6,744 nt of DNA, taken from Psychrobacter sp. (GTDB lineage: Bacteria; Pseudomonadota; Gammaproteobacteria; Pseudomonadales; Moraxellaceae). The stretch lies in the NCBI GenBank assembly GCA_012270355.1, contig JAAXIL010000236.1, forward strand, positions 1-6,744, written 5' to 3'. Shown piece after piece: positions 1 to 6,160 of the stretch (position 1 is the first letter of the stretch; the number at the start of each line of letters is the position of its first letter). The notes under the pieces are model-generated. The model searched no databases, was not told where the DNA came from, and saw only the letters and a list, made by a program, of their open reading frames with translations. A program made the position numbers and the translations under genes.

Positions 1-861
1 AATTCAACCAATGTCCAATCTCTTAGTACTCAACCTCTTGACGCTCAACCGATTGCAATCAGCAATACCACTGCATCACACACCGACTTAGCCCAAACCG
101 CAACCCCGCAACTTGCCCACTCTTCAACACACGTAGTGCCGTCTGCATCTGACCCTGCTTCAACCTCAACTGCCCCAACACAAACCCCGTCCGCATTTGT
201 CGCCACTCAACAAACTACCAGCACAAAACCTGCCATTCGTAACGATGAATTCAAAAGTTTGCGTGAGGAACTTGCCAGCTTATCCAGTCCGCCGATGGAT
301 TTTGAAGGTAGTGTGAGCGAGGACGTTGATGCCATGTATGGGCGAGCCAATAAGGTGCTGGTGCAACTCGATAAATGGGTTGCCCAACAGGCGATAGCAC
401 AGGGCATCACGGTGGACATGGTAAAACTCGGCGATAAACAACGAGTAATGCGAGATCGGGCATTAACCGTGATGCGAAAGGCAACAAAAGCAGGACATAC
501 TCGGGCGATGCTTCGTCTTGCTAGTCACTACTTTTTGGGTGAGGGTGTCAAAAAATCGTCGCAAAAAGGCTTTGATTTGGTGTATGCCAGTGCCAGCAAA
601 GGCGATGCAGTAGCACAACGGCAACTTAGCCGGTTGTATTATCAAGGCATCGGCTGTGTGCAAGACATGGACATGGGGCGAGAATGGCTTGAGAAATCGG
701 CAAGCAACGGACACGAGGAAGCCAAACAACTGCTTGCCAATTGGGCGATGGTGGAAGAGGTGATGGCAGAACGGCAAGAGGACATCACCACCGACCAACG
801 CTATCTTATTATTATTGGCGTGGTGATTTTGCTTGGTTTGATTATTGCCATTTTGATTTAA
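1..861 (+). CDS. Sel1-repeat protein with C-terminal membrane anchor (5' end cut off by the window)
   Basis: The frame is open from base 1 to the TAA at 859-861 (286 codons visible). The true start therefore probably lies to the left; a GTG at 136 is an internal possibility with no clear ribosome binding site. Counting from base 1, residues 1-75 are rich in Ser, Thr, Pro, Gln and Ala and look disordered. Residues ~80-165 are charged and probably helical. Residues ~165-245 hold two recognisable Sel1-like repeats (A-x3-L-A-x2-YFLGEGV, then A-x3-L-S-x2-YYQGIGC, each followed by a K/E-rich second helix ending in S-x-G) and the start of a third. The last ~18 residues are almost all Ile, Leu, Val and Gly, and the protein ends there, as in a tail-anchored membrane protein with the repeats facing the cytoplasm. 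Sel1 repeats are alpha/alpha solenoids that usually mediate protein-protein contact, so no enzymatic role can be assigned. waaA follows after 57 bases on the same strand, so co-transcription is possible. Confident for family, unsure of function. Confidence 0.8.
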   Translation, partial: NSTNVQSLSTQPLDAQPIAISNTTASHTDLAQTATPQLAHSSTHVVPSASDPASTSTAPTQTPSAFVATQQTTSTKPAIRNDEFKSLREELASLSSPPMDFEGSVSEDVDAMYGRANKVLVQLDKWVAQQAIAQGITVDMVKLGDKQRVMRDRALTVMRKATKAGHTRAMLRLASHYFLGEGVKKSSQKGFDLVYASASKGDAVAQRQLSRLYYQGIGCVQDMDMGREWLEKSASNGHEEAKQLLANWAMVEEVMAERQEDITTDQRYLIIIGVVILLGLIIAILI

Positions 862-918
862 GTTGCATTTAAGTCCTAACAATCGACCCTACCCAATCAC
901 GCCTAGTCATTCTTAAGC

Positions 919-2418
919 ATGCCAAACGATAATCCGTCTGCTGTTCCCCTCTATTATCGATTTGCTATTCGTGTGGCAAAACCCTTGTATCGTCTAAAAA
1001 TATGGCGAGAGCATCGCAAAAATAATGGTAAGACTCAGCCAGACGCTCGGTTTAATAATCAGCACGATACGCAGTCCGACCATACTGCCTATGAGGGTCA
1101 ATATAAAACGTTATCCAATAATCCAACAAAACTTGCCACCTTTGAGCGTCAAACCCGTTTCGGCGAACAGTATCCACCCCGCCCGTACCCGACCGATGCT
1201 CAGCATTCTCTAATTTGGTGTCATGCCGTGTCGCTTGGCGAAACCAACACCATTGCCCCCATGCTCGATAATTTGCTGAATGACGGTCATGCAATTTGGC
1301 TCACCAACACCACGCATACCGGCTTTGCTAGAGGGCAAGAGCGGTTTGCCGATGCCATCAATCGGGAACAGTTGGCTCATAGCTTTGTGCCCGTCGATGA
1401 CGACACTGTCATCACTAAATTTTTAGACCACGTTCGCCCAAACCTTGCTTTATTTGTTGAAACCGAGCTTTGGGCGAACACGCTGGCACAACTCAAACAG
1501 CGGAATATTCCCTCGGTCTTGGTGAATGCACGGCTGTCGCAAAAGTCGTTTGCCAATTATCAACGTTTTGGCAAATTGGCACAAAGCATGATGCACAATC
1601 TGACGCTCATCATTGCTCAAGATGACGAATCCGCAAAACGCTTCCGACAGTTGGGGGCAGATGCGTCGCAAATCCGCCTTACCGATTCGCTGAAGTGGTC
1701 ATCGGTTAGTGTTGATGATGAGCCATCTTTACTTGGCACGGAGCAGGTTAAGAATCAGATCTCACAAACCGATGAGCAAATTAAACAACCCATTCGCCCA
1801 ATTTGGGTGGCAGGTAGTACACACGAAGGTGAAGACAAAATTATTTTAGATGCCCATCAGCAGGTGCTCAAAGTATCACCCGATGCAATTTTGATTTTAG
1901 TGCCTCGCCATCCCGAACGCTTTGATTCGGTTGCCGAGCTTGTCGCAAACACAGGCTTAAAGTTTGAGAGACGCAGTGCGTTTGATAAGGCGGACATGTT
2001 TAGTCTCAATGAACTTGACGAACAAACGCAGGTGTTACTCGCCGACAGCATGGGCGAGTTGATGCGGTGGTATGCGGTTGCCGACGTGGCGTTGGTAGGT
2101 GGGTCATTGGTAGATGGCATCGGCGGACATAACCCGATTGAACCTGCCAGCCTTGCCAAACCGATCCTTATGGGTGAGTACACCGCCAGTTGTGATGAGT
2201 TGGTGCAAGCCTTGAGTGAGGTTGGGGCTTTGCAAGTGGTTCGTTCTAAACCCAATTCGAACTCCACTAGCCTTACCGAGGTGTTAGCAGACAAAGTTGT
2301 GAACTGGCTTACCCATTCTGAAGACGCAAAACGGGCAGGGCAGGCGGGTAAAAGTTTGGTGCAAGCCAAATCAGGGGCGATGCAAACGCAACTTGAAATG
2401 GTTTTGGCGGTGTTATGA
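919..2418 (+). CDS. waaA: 3-deoxy-D-manno-octulosonic acid (Kdo) transferase
   Basis: Transfers Kdo from CMP-Kdo to the lipid IVA precursor at the cytoplasmic face of the inner membrane, the step that begins the LPS/LOS core. Whether it adds one or two Kdo residues cannot be read from the sequence. Family signatures appear in order: a moderately hydrophobic, basic N-terminus (residues 11-34) in the place of the usual membrane anchor; RFGE (80-83); WCHAVSLGETNT (100-111), with Glu107 in the position of the catalytic base; ETELW (181-185); LVNARLS (201-207); AGSTHEGE (298-305); PRHPERF (329-335); and GGSLVDGIGGHNPIEP (394-409), the GT-B C-terminal donor-site motif. At 499 residues it is longer than the usual ~420-430. 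The excess is mainly a polar stretch at ~37-72 and a Gln/Asp/Glu-rich loop at ~263-290. The ATG at 919 is chosen because the family N-terminus starts right after it; its ribosome binding site is weak. The 3' end is nearly joined to rsmE. Also called kdtA. Confidence 0.95.
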   Translation: MPNDNPSAVPLYYRFAIRVAKPLYRLKIWREHRKNNGKTQPDARFNNQHDTQSDHTAYEGQYKTLSNNPTKLATFERQTRFGEQYPPRPYPTDAQHSLIWCHAVSLGETNTIAPMLDNLLNDGHAIWLTNTTHTGFARGQERFADAINREQLAHSFVPVDDDTVITKFLDHVRPNLALFVETELWANTLAQLKQRNIPSVLVNARLSQKSFANYQRFGKLAQSMMHNLTLIIAQDDESAKRFRQLGADASQIRLTDSLKWSSVSVDDEPSLLGTEQVKNQISQTDEQIKQPIRPIWVAGSTHEGEDKIILDAHQQVLKVSPDAILILVPRHPERFDSVAELVANTGLKFERRSAFDKADMFSLNELDEQTQVLLADSMGELMRWYAVADVALVGGSLVDGIGGHNPIEPASLAKPILMGEYTASCDELVQALSEVGALQVVRSKPNSNSTSLTEVLADKVVNWLTHSEDAKRAGQAGKSLVQAKSGAMQTQLEMVLAVL

Positions 2419-2438
2419 TTGTTTATGTTTGCTTATGA
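2415..2438 (+). promoter_or_regulatory. Possible translational-coupling mini-ORF between waaA and rsmE
   Basis: An ATG at 2415-2417 overlaps the waaA stop (TGA 2416-2418) as ATGA. It opens a 7-codon frame (M-I-V-Y-V-C-L) whose own TGA, at 2436-2438, overlaps the rsmE ATG at 2435-2437, again as ATGA. No ribosome binding site is evident before the rsmE ATG, so a ribosome ending waaA could reinitiate through this short frame. The layout is directly visible; its use in translation is inference, and an A/T-rich junction could produce it by chance. Confidence 0.4.
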
Positions 2439-3145
2439 ATATTCTTTTACTGCCTTCCGACACTGCTTCGCAAACTTGCATCACCACCCCAATGCAAGTT
2501 AGACACGTCCGCACTGTGTTAAAAGCAAAAGTTGGCGATAGCTTAAAAGTGGGCATCGAAGGGGGCAATCTTGGTACGGCTACTATCGCAAAGATTGATA
2601 ATCATGCCATTGAATTAAGCCATATTTATTGCCCCACAGCCCCACCCAACAAATTGCCCTTGACCCTTATACTGGCACTGCCACGTCCAAAAGTCTTGCG
2701 TCGCCTCATTATGGACATGACGGCGATTGGGGTGGGGCATATCATTTTGATTAACAGCTACCGCACCGACAAAAGCTATTGGCAAAGCCCAATGCTAGAT
2801 CGGCTAGATGAGTTTATGGAAGCGGGCTTACAACAGGGGTGCGACACCGTGAAACCACAAATCACGCTTGCCAAACGCTTCAAACCCTTTGTGCAAGATG
2901 AGCTGCCCGACTTATTGTTGAACAAAGCAGGCGTGGTGTGTCATCCGAGCAGACAGCAAACTTGGCAGGGCTATATTAACGAAAACGGTCATCCACAACT
3001 GGTATGCATCGGATGCGAAGGGGGTTGGATTGATTATGAAATTGGCTTGCTTGCCGAGCAGGGCGTGCAAGCGGTCAGTTTCGGCTCTCGCATTTTACGC
3101 ACCGAGGCGATGGTTAATGCGTTATGCGGGCAATATTTGAGTTAA
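2435..3145 (+). CDS. rsmE: 16S rRNA (uracil(1498)-N(3))-methyltransferase
   Basis: Uses S-adenosylmethionine to methylate N3 of U1498 in helix 44 of 16S rRNA, acting on the assembled 30S subunit. Residues 1-65 form the N-terminal PUA-like RNA-binding domain (HVRTVLKAKVGD at 24-35). Residues ~74-236 form the SPOUT methyltransferase domain with the trefoil-knot motifs: LPLTLILALPRPK (74-86), IGCEGGWIDYEI (192-203) and SFGSRILRTEA (215-225). Length is 236 residues, close to the ~243 of the E. coli protein. An in-frame ATG at 2393 would add 14 Trp/Cys-rich residues inside the end of waaA. I prefer 2435 because family members begin with a short M-x-I/L-type strand as here (MNILLLPSD). Two deviations: the usual IGPEGG has Cys for Pro (residue 194), and the usual LRTETA reads LRTEAM. 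The knot glycines and the Arg-Thr-Glu remain, so the protein is likely functional. It is probably co-transcribed with waaA. Confidence 0.93.
   Translation: MNILLLPSDTASQTCITTPMQVRHVRTVLKAKVGDSLKVGIEGGNLGTATIAKIDNHAIELSHIYCPTAPPNKLPLTLILALPRPKVLRRLIMDMTAIGVGHIILINSYRTDKSYWQSPMLDRLDEFMEAGLQQGCDTVKPQITLAKRFKPFVQDELPDLLLNKAGVVCHPSRQQTWQGYINENGHPQLVCIGCEGGWIDYEIGLLAEQGVQAVSFGSRILRTEAMVNALCGQYLS
2473..2500 (+). repeat. Perfect 9-bp inverted repeat inside the rsmE 5' coding region
   Basis: AACTTGCAT at 2473-2481 is exactly complementary to ATGCAAGTT at 2492-2500, around a 10-base C/A-only loop. It lies 36 bases after the rsmE start codon and encodes ordinary residues of the PUA-like domain. No T tract follows, so it is not an intrinsic terminator. 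The mRNA could fold here, but a perfect 9-bp pair with a loop of 3-20 bases is expected about once per 15 kb by chance, so significance is doubtful. Confidence 0.45.
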
Positions 3146-3190
3146 AAAAACTAAAGTTAAGCTAAAAATCAATACATAATTCTATGATTT

Positions 3191-3209
3191 ATTGATAACT
3201 ATTATTAAT
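3191..3209 (+). promoter_or_regulatory. Candidate Fur box upstream of fbpA
   Basis: The 19-base site ATTGATAACTATTATTAAT is an imperfect palindrome. Its core, GATAACTATTATT (3194-3206), matches 10 of 12 bases of the Fur 6-1-6 core (GATAAT-N-ATTATC). It sits about 75 bases before the ATG of an iron-uptake operon, where Fur with Fe2+ would be expected to repress. Match and position are seen; regulation is inferred. The region is A+T-rich, which raises the chance of a random match. Confidence 0.6.
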
Positions 3210-3218
3210 TACTTTAAC
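3192..3218 (+). promoter_or_regulatory. Tentative sigma70-type promoter for fbpABC
   Basis: TTGATA at 3192-3197 matches 5 of 6 bases of the -35 consensus and lies within the candidate Fur box. The best -10 after it is TTTAAC at 3213-3218 (4 of 6), with a short 15-base spacer. An alternative -10, TATGAT at 3183-3188 (5 of 6), lacks a good -35 but would also be blocked by Fur bound at 3191-3209. Which one is used cannot be decided from sequence. Confidence 0.33.
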
Positions 3219-3245
3219 AGAGCGATTCTTCTAAACGTGAGAACT

Positions 3246-3269
3246 TTTTTAACCTGTCTTTTTAACCTG
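3246..3269 (+). repeat. Tandem 11-bp direct repeat in the fbpA leader
   Basis: TTTTTAACCTG occurs at 3246-3256 and again at 3259-3269, a 13-base period, ending 12 bases before the fbpA start codon. It lies in the probable 5' untranslated leader. The repeat is exact; no function can be assigned. Confidence 0.6.
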
Positions 3270-3273
3270 ATAT

Positions 3274-3278
3274 GGTGA
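3274..3278 (+). promoter_or_regulatory. Ribosome binding site of fbpA
   Basis: GGTGA, complementary to the anti-Shine-Dalgarno end of 16S rRNA, lies 3 bases before the ATG at 3282. It is the clearest site of this kind in the window and supports that start over the in-frame Met at codon 5. The spacing is slightly short. Confidence 0.55.
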
Positions 3279-3281
3279 ATT

Positions 3282-4454
3282 ATGAAACTTGTGATGCAAC
3301 ACCCTTCACGTTCGGCTTTAACTTTGGCAGTATCTGCTATTTTAGCAACGTCCATGCTAGCGAGCTGTGCCAAAACCGAAGAAACTGCTGAAACCGAAAC
3401 GGTAGAAGTGGATACCCCAAGCGATGACGTGGTTGAAGAAGCTAATATCGATACGCCAGCTGAGCAAGTCGCCGAAGCTACTGACGCTGACCCATTTGCG
3501 ACCGCTTACGACACCGTGACCGTATATTCCTCACGCAACGAACAATTGATTCAACCTTTGCTTGATCAATTCACTGCTACTACAGGCACGCCCGTTGAGC
3601 TGATTACCGACAAAGAAGGTCCACTTATGGAACGCATGAAGGCAGAAGGGGCAAACTCCCCTGCCGATATGTTCCTAACCGTCGATGCGGGCAACTTATG
3701 GCAAGCAGGCGAGCAAGGTCTATTGCAACCGCTCGGCTCAAGCCTAGTGAACAACAATGTACCTGCCAAATATCGCTCAGCCGACGATTTGTGGACGGGG
3801 CTATCGCTTCGTGCTCGCACCATTTTTTATGATCCAAACGACGTGAGTCCAAGCGATTTGTCGACCTACGCTGATCTTGCTGACCCCAAATGGAAAGGCA
3901 AATTGTGTTTAAGAACCTCGAAAAAAGTGTATAACCAATCGCTCGTATCGAGCATGATTGAGCATTATGGGGCAGAAAAAACCGAAGAGATTGTCAAAGG
4001 TTGGGTAGCCAACTTAGCCGCACCTGTATTCAGCAACGACACCAAAATGCTAGAAGCCATTGCTTCGGGACAGTGTGATGTCGGCATTGCCAACAGTTAT
4101 TATTATGGGCGTATCTTAGAAGAAAACCCAGACTTCTCTGTCAAGATTTTTTGGGCAAACCAAGGCGAGGGAGCAGAAGCGACAGGCACCCACGTCAACG
4201 TATCAGGTGCAGGCATCGTCAAAACGTCGGACAATGTGGCGGGGGCAAGACAACTTATTGAATGGCTATCGTCTGAACAAGCCCAAGAAGAATACGCCAG
4301 TGGTGATAAAGAATATCCCGTTAAAGAAGGCGTGGATGAATCTGTGATGCTTCGCTCATGGGGACCGTTTAAGCAAGATGACATTAACGTGACGGTTTTT
4401 GGTCAACGTCAAGCGGAAGCGACACAGTTAATGGACAGAGCAGGTTATGAATAA
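3282..4454 (+). CDS. fbpA: Ferric iron ABC transporter, substrate-binding lipoprotein
   Basis: Periplasmic Fe3+-binding component of an FbpABC/FutA/AfuA-type importer; it delivers iron to the FbpB permease. Residues 1-29 are a lipoprotein signal peptide: basic start (Lys2, Arg10), hydrophobic core (12-27) and lipobox L-A-S-C with Cys29 as the lipidated residue. Residues 30-75 form a strongly acidic, Glu/Thr/Ala-rich linker. The binding domain runs from ~78 to 390. Family motifs include VYSSRNEQL (81-89), GANSPADMFLTVDAG (123-137), LSLRARTIFYDP (175-185), DLADPKWKGKLCLR (198-211), YNQSLV (217-222), GQCDVGIANSYYYGR (263-277) and GTHVNVSGAGI (302-312). Tyr273-275 correspond to the iron-ligating tyrosine pair. 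The first strand reads YSSRNE, with Asn rather than the His seen in some relatives. Length of 390 is somewhat above the typical ~340 because of the linker. It is first in the operon, behind a candidate Fur box, and fbpB follows after 99 bases. Confidence 0.93.
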   Translation: MKLVMQHPSRSALTLAVSAILATSMLASCAKTEETAETETVEVDTPSDDVVEEANIDTPAEQVAEATDADPFATAYDTVTVYSSRNEQLIQPLLDQFTATTGTPVELITDKEGPLMERMKAEGANSPADMFLTVDAGNLWQAGEQGLLQPLGSSLVNNNVPAKYRSADDLWTGLSLRARTIFYDPNDVSPSDLSTYADLADPKWKGKLCLRTSKKVYNQSLVSSMIEHYGAEKTEEIVKGWVANLAAPVFSNDTKMLEAIASGQCDVGIANSYYYGRILEENPDFSVKIFWANQGEGAEATGTHVNVSGAGIVKTSDNVAGARQLIEWLSSEQAQEEYASGDKEYPVKEGVDESVMLRSWGPFKQDDINVTVFGQRQAEATQLMDRAGYE

Positions 4455-4463
4455 AATTTATTC
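4449..4463 (+). repeat. Perfect 7-1-7 palindrome across the fbpA stop codon
   Basis: GAATAAA at 4449-4455 and TTTATTC at 4457-4463 are exact reverse complements around a single A. The TAA stop of fbpA (4452-4454) lies inside. The 7-1-7 geometry resembles Fur-type operators, but only about 8 of 14 positions fit the Fur consensus, so a regulatory role is speculative. Confidence 0.4.
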
Positions 4464-4486
4464 CGTCACAAAAGTTATGTTTGCCC

Positions 4487-4507
4487 ACTAAAAACATTTA
4501 TTTTAGT
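4487..4507 (+). repeat. A+T-rich stem-loop between fbpA and fbpB
   Basis: ACTAAAA (4487-4493) pairs with TTTTAGT (4501-4507) around a 7-base loop. The stem has a single G-C pair, so it is weak, and no T tract follows. It could act as a leaky attenuator or 3' end protector giving more fbpA than fbpBC message, as expected for a binding protein made in excess. This is inference; chance is equally possible. Confidence 0.3.
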
Positions 4508-4553
4508 AGTTGAATTGACATGTGAGCTGGAATAAAAATTTGGACGTTTAAAG

Positions 4554-6158
4554 TTGCCAAAGTCGCTTCAAAATATAGACAAACAGTCACTTATCGCGAA
4601 ATCAGTCTTAGGGCTGATTTCGTTGTTTATGCTGGTGCCGATTTTGTTGGTGGTGCAGGCATGGCTTGAGCCAATGCCTGAGGTTTGGGGGCATTTGTTG
4701 GATGTCGTATTGCCTCGGGTACTTACCAATACCGCCATTTTGCTTGCTTTGGTAACGGTAATTGCTGGCAGTTTGGGCACCTATTTGGCGTGGCTGACCA
4801 GTGTCTATCGCTTCACAGGTCAGCGATTTTTTGCATGGGCATTGATGCTACCGTTTGCCATTCCTGCTTATGTGTTGGCGTTTGTGAGTGTCGGTATCTT
4901 TGACTATAGCGGTATACTACAAACCAGTTTGCGAGCGATTGGGGTCAGTTGGTCTTTCACGCACATTCGCAGTGTGTGGGGGGCGGGGGTCATGCTATCG
5001 TTGGTATTTTACCCGTATGTGTATCTGCTTGCCCGTCAAGCGTTTTTGACGCAGGGCAAACGCTCGCTTGAAGCAGGGCAAATGCTTGGTCTAACTCGCA
5101 GGCAAGCGTTTTTTAAGGTCGCCCTACCGCAAGCCATGCCGTGGATTGTGGGCGGATTACTGCTGACTTGGATGGAAACGCTGGCAGATTTTGGTGCAGT
5201 CTCGGTATTTAACCTTGAAACTTTTACCACTGCCATTTATAAGGCTTGGTTTTCTTTTTTTAGTCTAACTACCGCCGCTCAACTTGCTGCTTTACTCATC
5301 GGCGTGGTGTTGATGGTGTTGTTTTTGGAACGACTTTGGCAAAAAAAGCGACAGGATGTACCCAGCCAAGGACAAAGCCAAAAGCAACCGCTCACAGGTT
5401 GGGCGAATTTTTGGGCGTTTATGGTGTGTGGCACGGTGTTTTTGCTCGCCTTTGCTGTGCCAGTCGGACAACTGCTCTGGTGGGCGTTTGAAAACTATCA
5501 GCTAGACCTCAATGCTCGCTATGTCGGTTTTGTTAAAAATACCATGATCATTGCCAGTCTTTCGGCAATTGTGGTCGCAGGTTTGGCAGTCGTCATGGCG
5601 TGGCTCGTACGTCAGTTTCCGACACCGAGCAACCAACTGTTATTATCACTCGCCAATTTAGGCTATGCCGTGCCTGGCACAGTGCTTGCGGTAGGGGTGT
5701 TTATTCCCATTGCGTGGTTCGATAATGTGTTGATTGGTGCAGGCATCACGTCCACACAAGTGTTGGGCGGTAGTGTGTTGGTGATGCTACTGGCGTTGAC
5801 GGTGCGGTTTATGACCGTCGGCTTTCAACCTATTGACCGTCAGTTAAAACGTCTTACACCAAATCAAGAGGCGGTTAGCCGTTTGCTCACCCCAAAACGC
5901 TGGCAACGTTGGCGAGCGGTGTATTTGCCCGTCATGAGTTCGGGTATTTTCACCGCCATGATTATGGTGTTTGTAGAGGTCAGCAAAGAAATGCCAATTA
6001 CCTTGATGACCCGTCGGCACGGCTGGGATACGCTAGCCGTTCGAATCTTTGAGATGACAAGCGAGGGCATGTACGAGCGAGCCGCATTGCCTAGCCTGAC
6101 TATTGTACTTGTTGGGCTTGTGCCAGTGGTTTTGCTCATCAAACGGATGGAAAATTAA
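4554..6158 (+). CDS. fbpB: Ferric iron ABC transporter, fused two-domain permease
   Basis: Inner-membrane channel of the Fe3+ importer, two permease domains in one chain (534 residues, usual for the family). About 12 hydrophobic segments can be picked out, at roughly 15-35, 57-82, 92-115, 143-162, 196-218, 242-260, 284-308, 328-351, 362-387, 402-420, 460-480 and 511-530. A charged linker rich in Gln, Lys and Ser (260-282) separates the halves. The first half has a standard EAA cytoplasmic loop (EAGQMLGLTRRQAFFKVALP, 173-192) that docks on the ATPase. The second loop (439-460, EAVSRLLTPKRW...LPV) has Leu445 where the conserved Gly normally stands. PFAIPAYVLAF (100-110) and YAVPGTVLAVGV (371-382) are typical FbpB signatures. 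The start is TTG at 4554: an in-frame stop at 4533-4535 leaves no upstream ATG, and the next Met (residue 26) lies inside the first membrane segment. A weak GGA at 4542-4544 precedes it. fbpC begins 2 bases after the stop. Confidence 0.92.
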   Translation: MPKSLQNIDKQSLIAKSVLGLISLFMLVPILLVVQAWLEPMPEVWGHLLDVVLPRVLTNTAILLALVTVIAGSLGTYLAWLTSVYRFTGQRFFAWALMLPFAIPAYVLAFVSVGIFDYSGILQTSLRAIGVSWSFTHIRSVWGAGVMLSLVFYPYVYLLARQAFLTQGKRSLEAGQMLGLTRRQAFFKVALPQAMPWIVGGLLLTWMETLADFGAVSVFNLETFTTAIYKAWFSFFSLTTAAQLAALLIGVVLMVLFLERLWQKKRQDVPSQGQSQKQPLTGWANFWAFMVCGTVFLLAFAVPVGQLLWWAFENYQLDLNARYVGFVKNTMIIASLSAIVVAGLAVVMAWLVRQFPTPSNQLLLSLANLGYAVPGTVLAVGVFIPIAWFDNVLIGAGITSTQVLGGSVLVMLLALTVRFMTVGFQPIDRQLKRLTPNQEAVSRLLTPKRWQRWRAVYLPVMSSGIFTAMIMVFVEVSKEMPITLMTRRHGWDTLAVRIFEMTSEGMYERAALPSLTIVLVGLVPVVLLIKRMEN

Positions 6159-6160
6159 TC

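Noticed and set aside
463..882. Minus-strand open frame of 139 codons across the Sel1 gene end
   Set aside because: It lies almost wholly antisense to a gene with clear Sel1 repeats, has Cys/His/Asn-rich composition typical of a shadow frame, and has no recognisable domain.
862..918. Possible promoter or terminator between the Sel1 gene and waaA
   Set aside because: I found no convincing -35/-10 pair, hairpin with T tract or strong ribosome binding site in these 57 bases; read-through from the upstream gene is the simpler view.
1857..2369. Minus-strand open frame of 170 codons inside waaA
   Set aside because: It is antisense to conserved WaaA motifs, is Ser/Thr-rich without domain signals, and looks like a codon-bias shadow.
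2393..2434. Longer rsmE start at the ATG at 2393
   Set aside because: It adds 14 residues rich in Trp, Cys and Leu, unlike RsmE N-termini, and overlaps the conserved end of waaA by 26 bases; the ATG at 2435 fits the family better.
3067..3076. GCAAGCGGTC, resembling a Pasteurellaceae DNA uptake signal
   Set aside because: It differs by one base from the known word, occurs once, lies in rsmE coding sequence, and the proteins do not look like Pasteurellaceae.
3146..3190. Intrinsic terminator after rsmE
   Set aside because: The stretch is A-rich, but I see no G+C-rich stem followed by a T tract.
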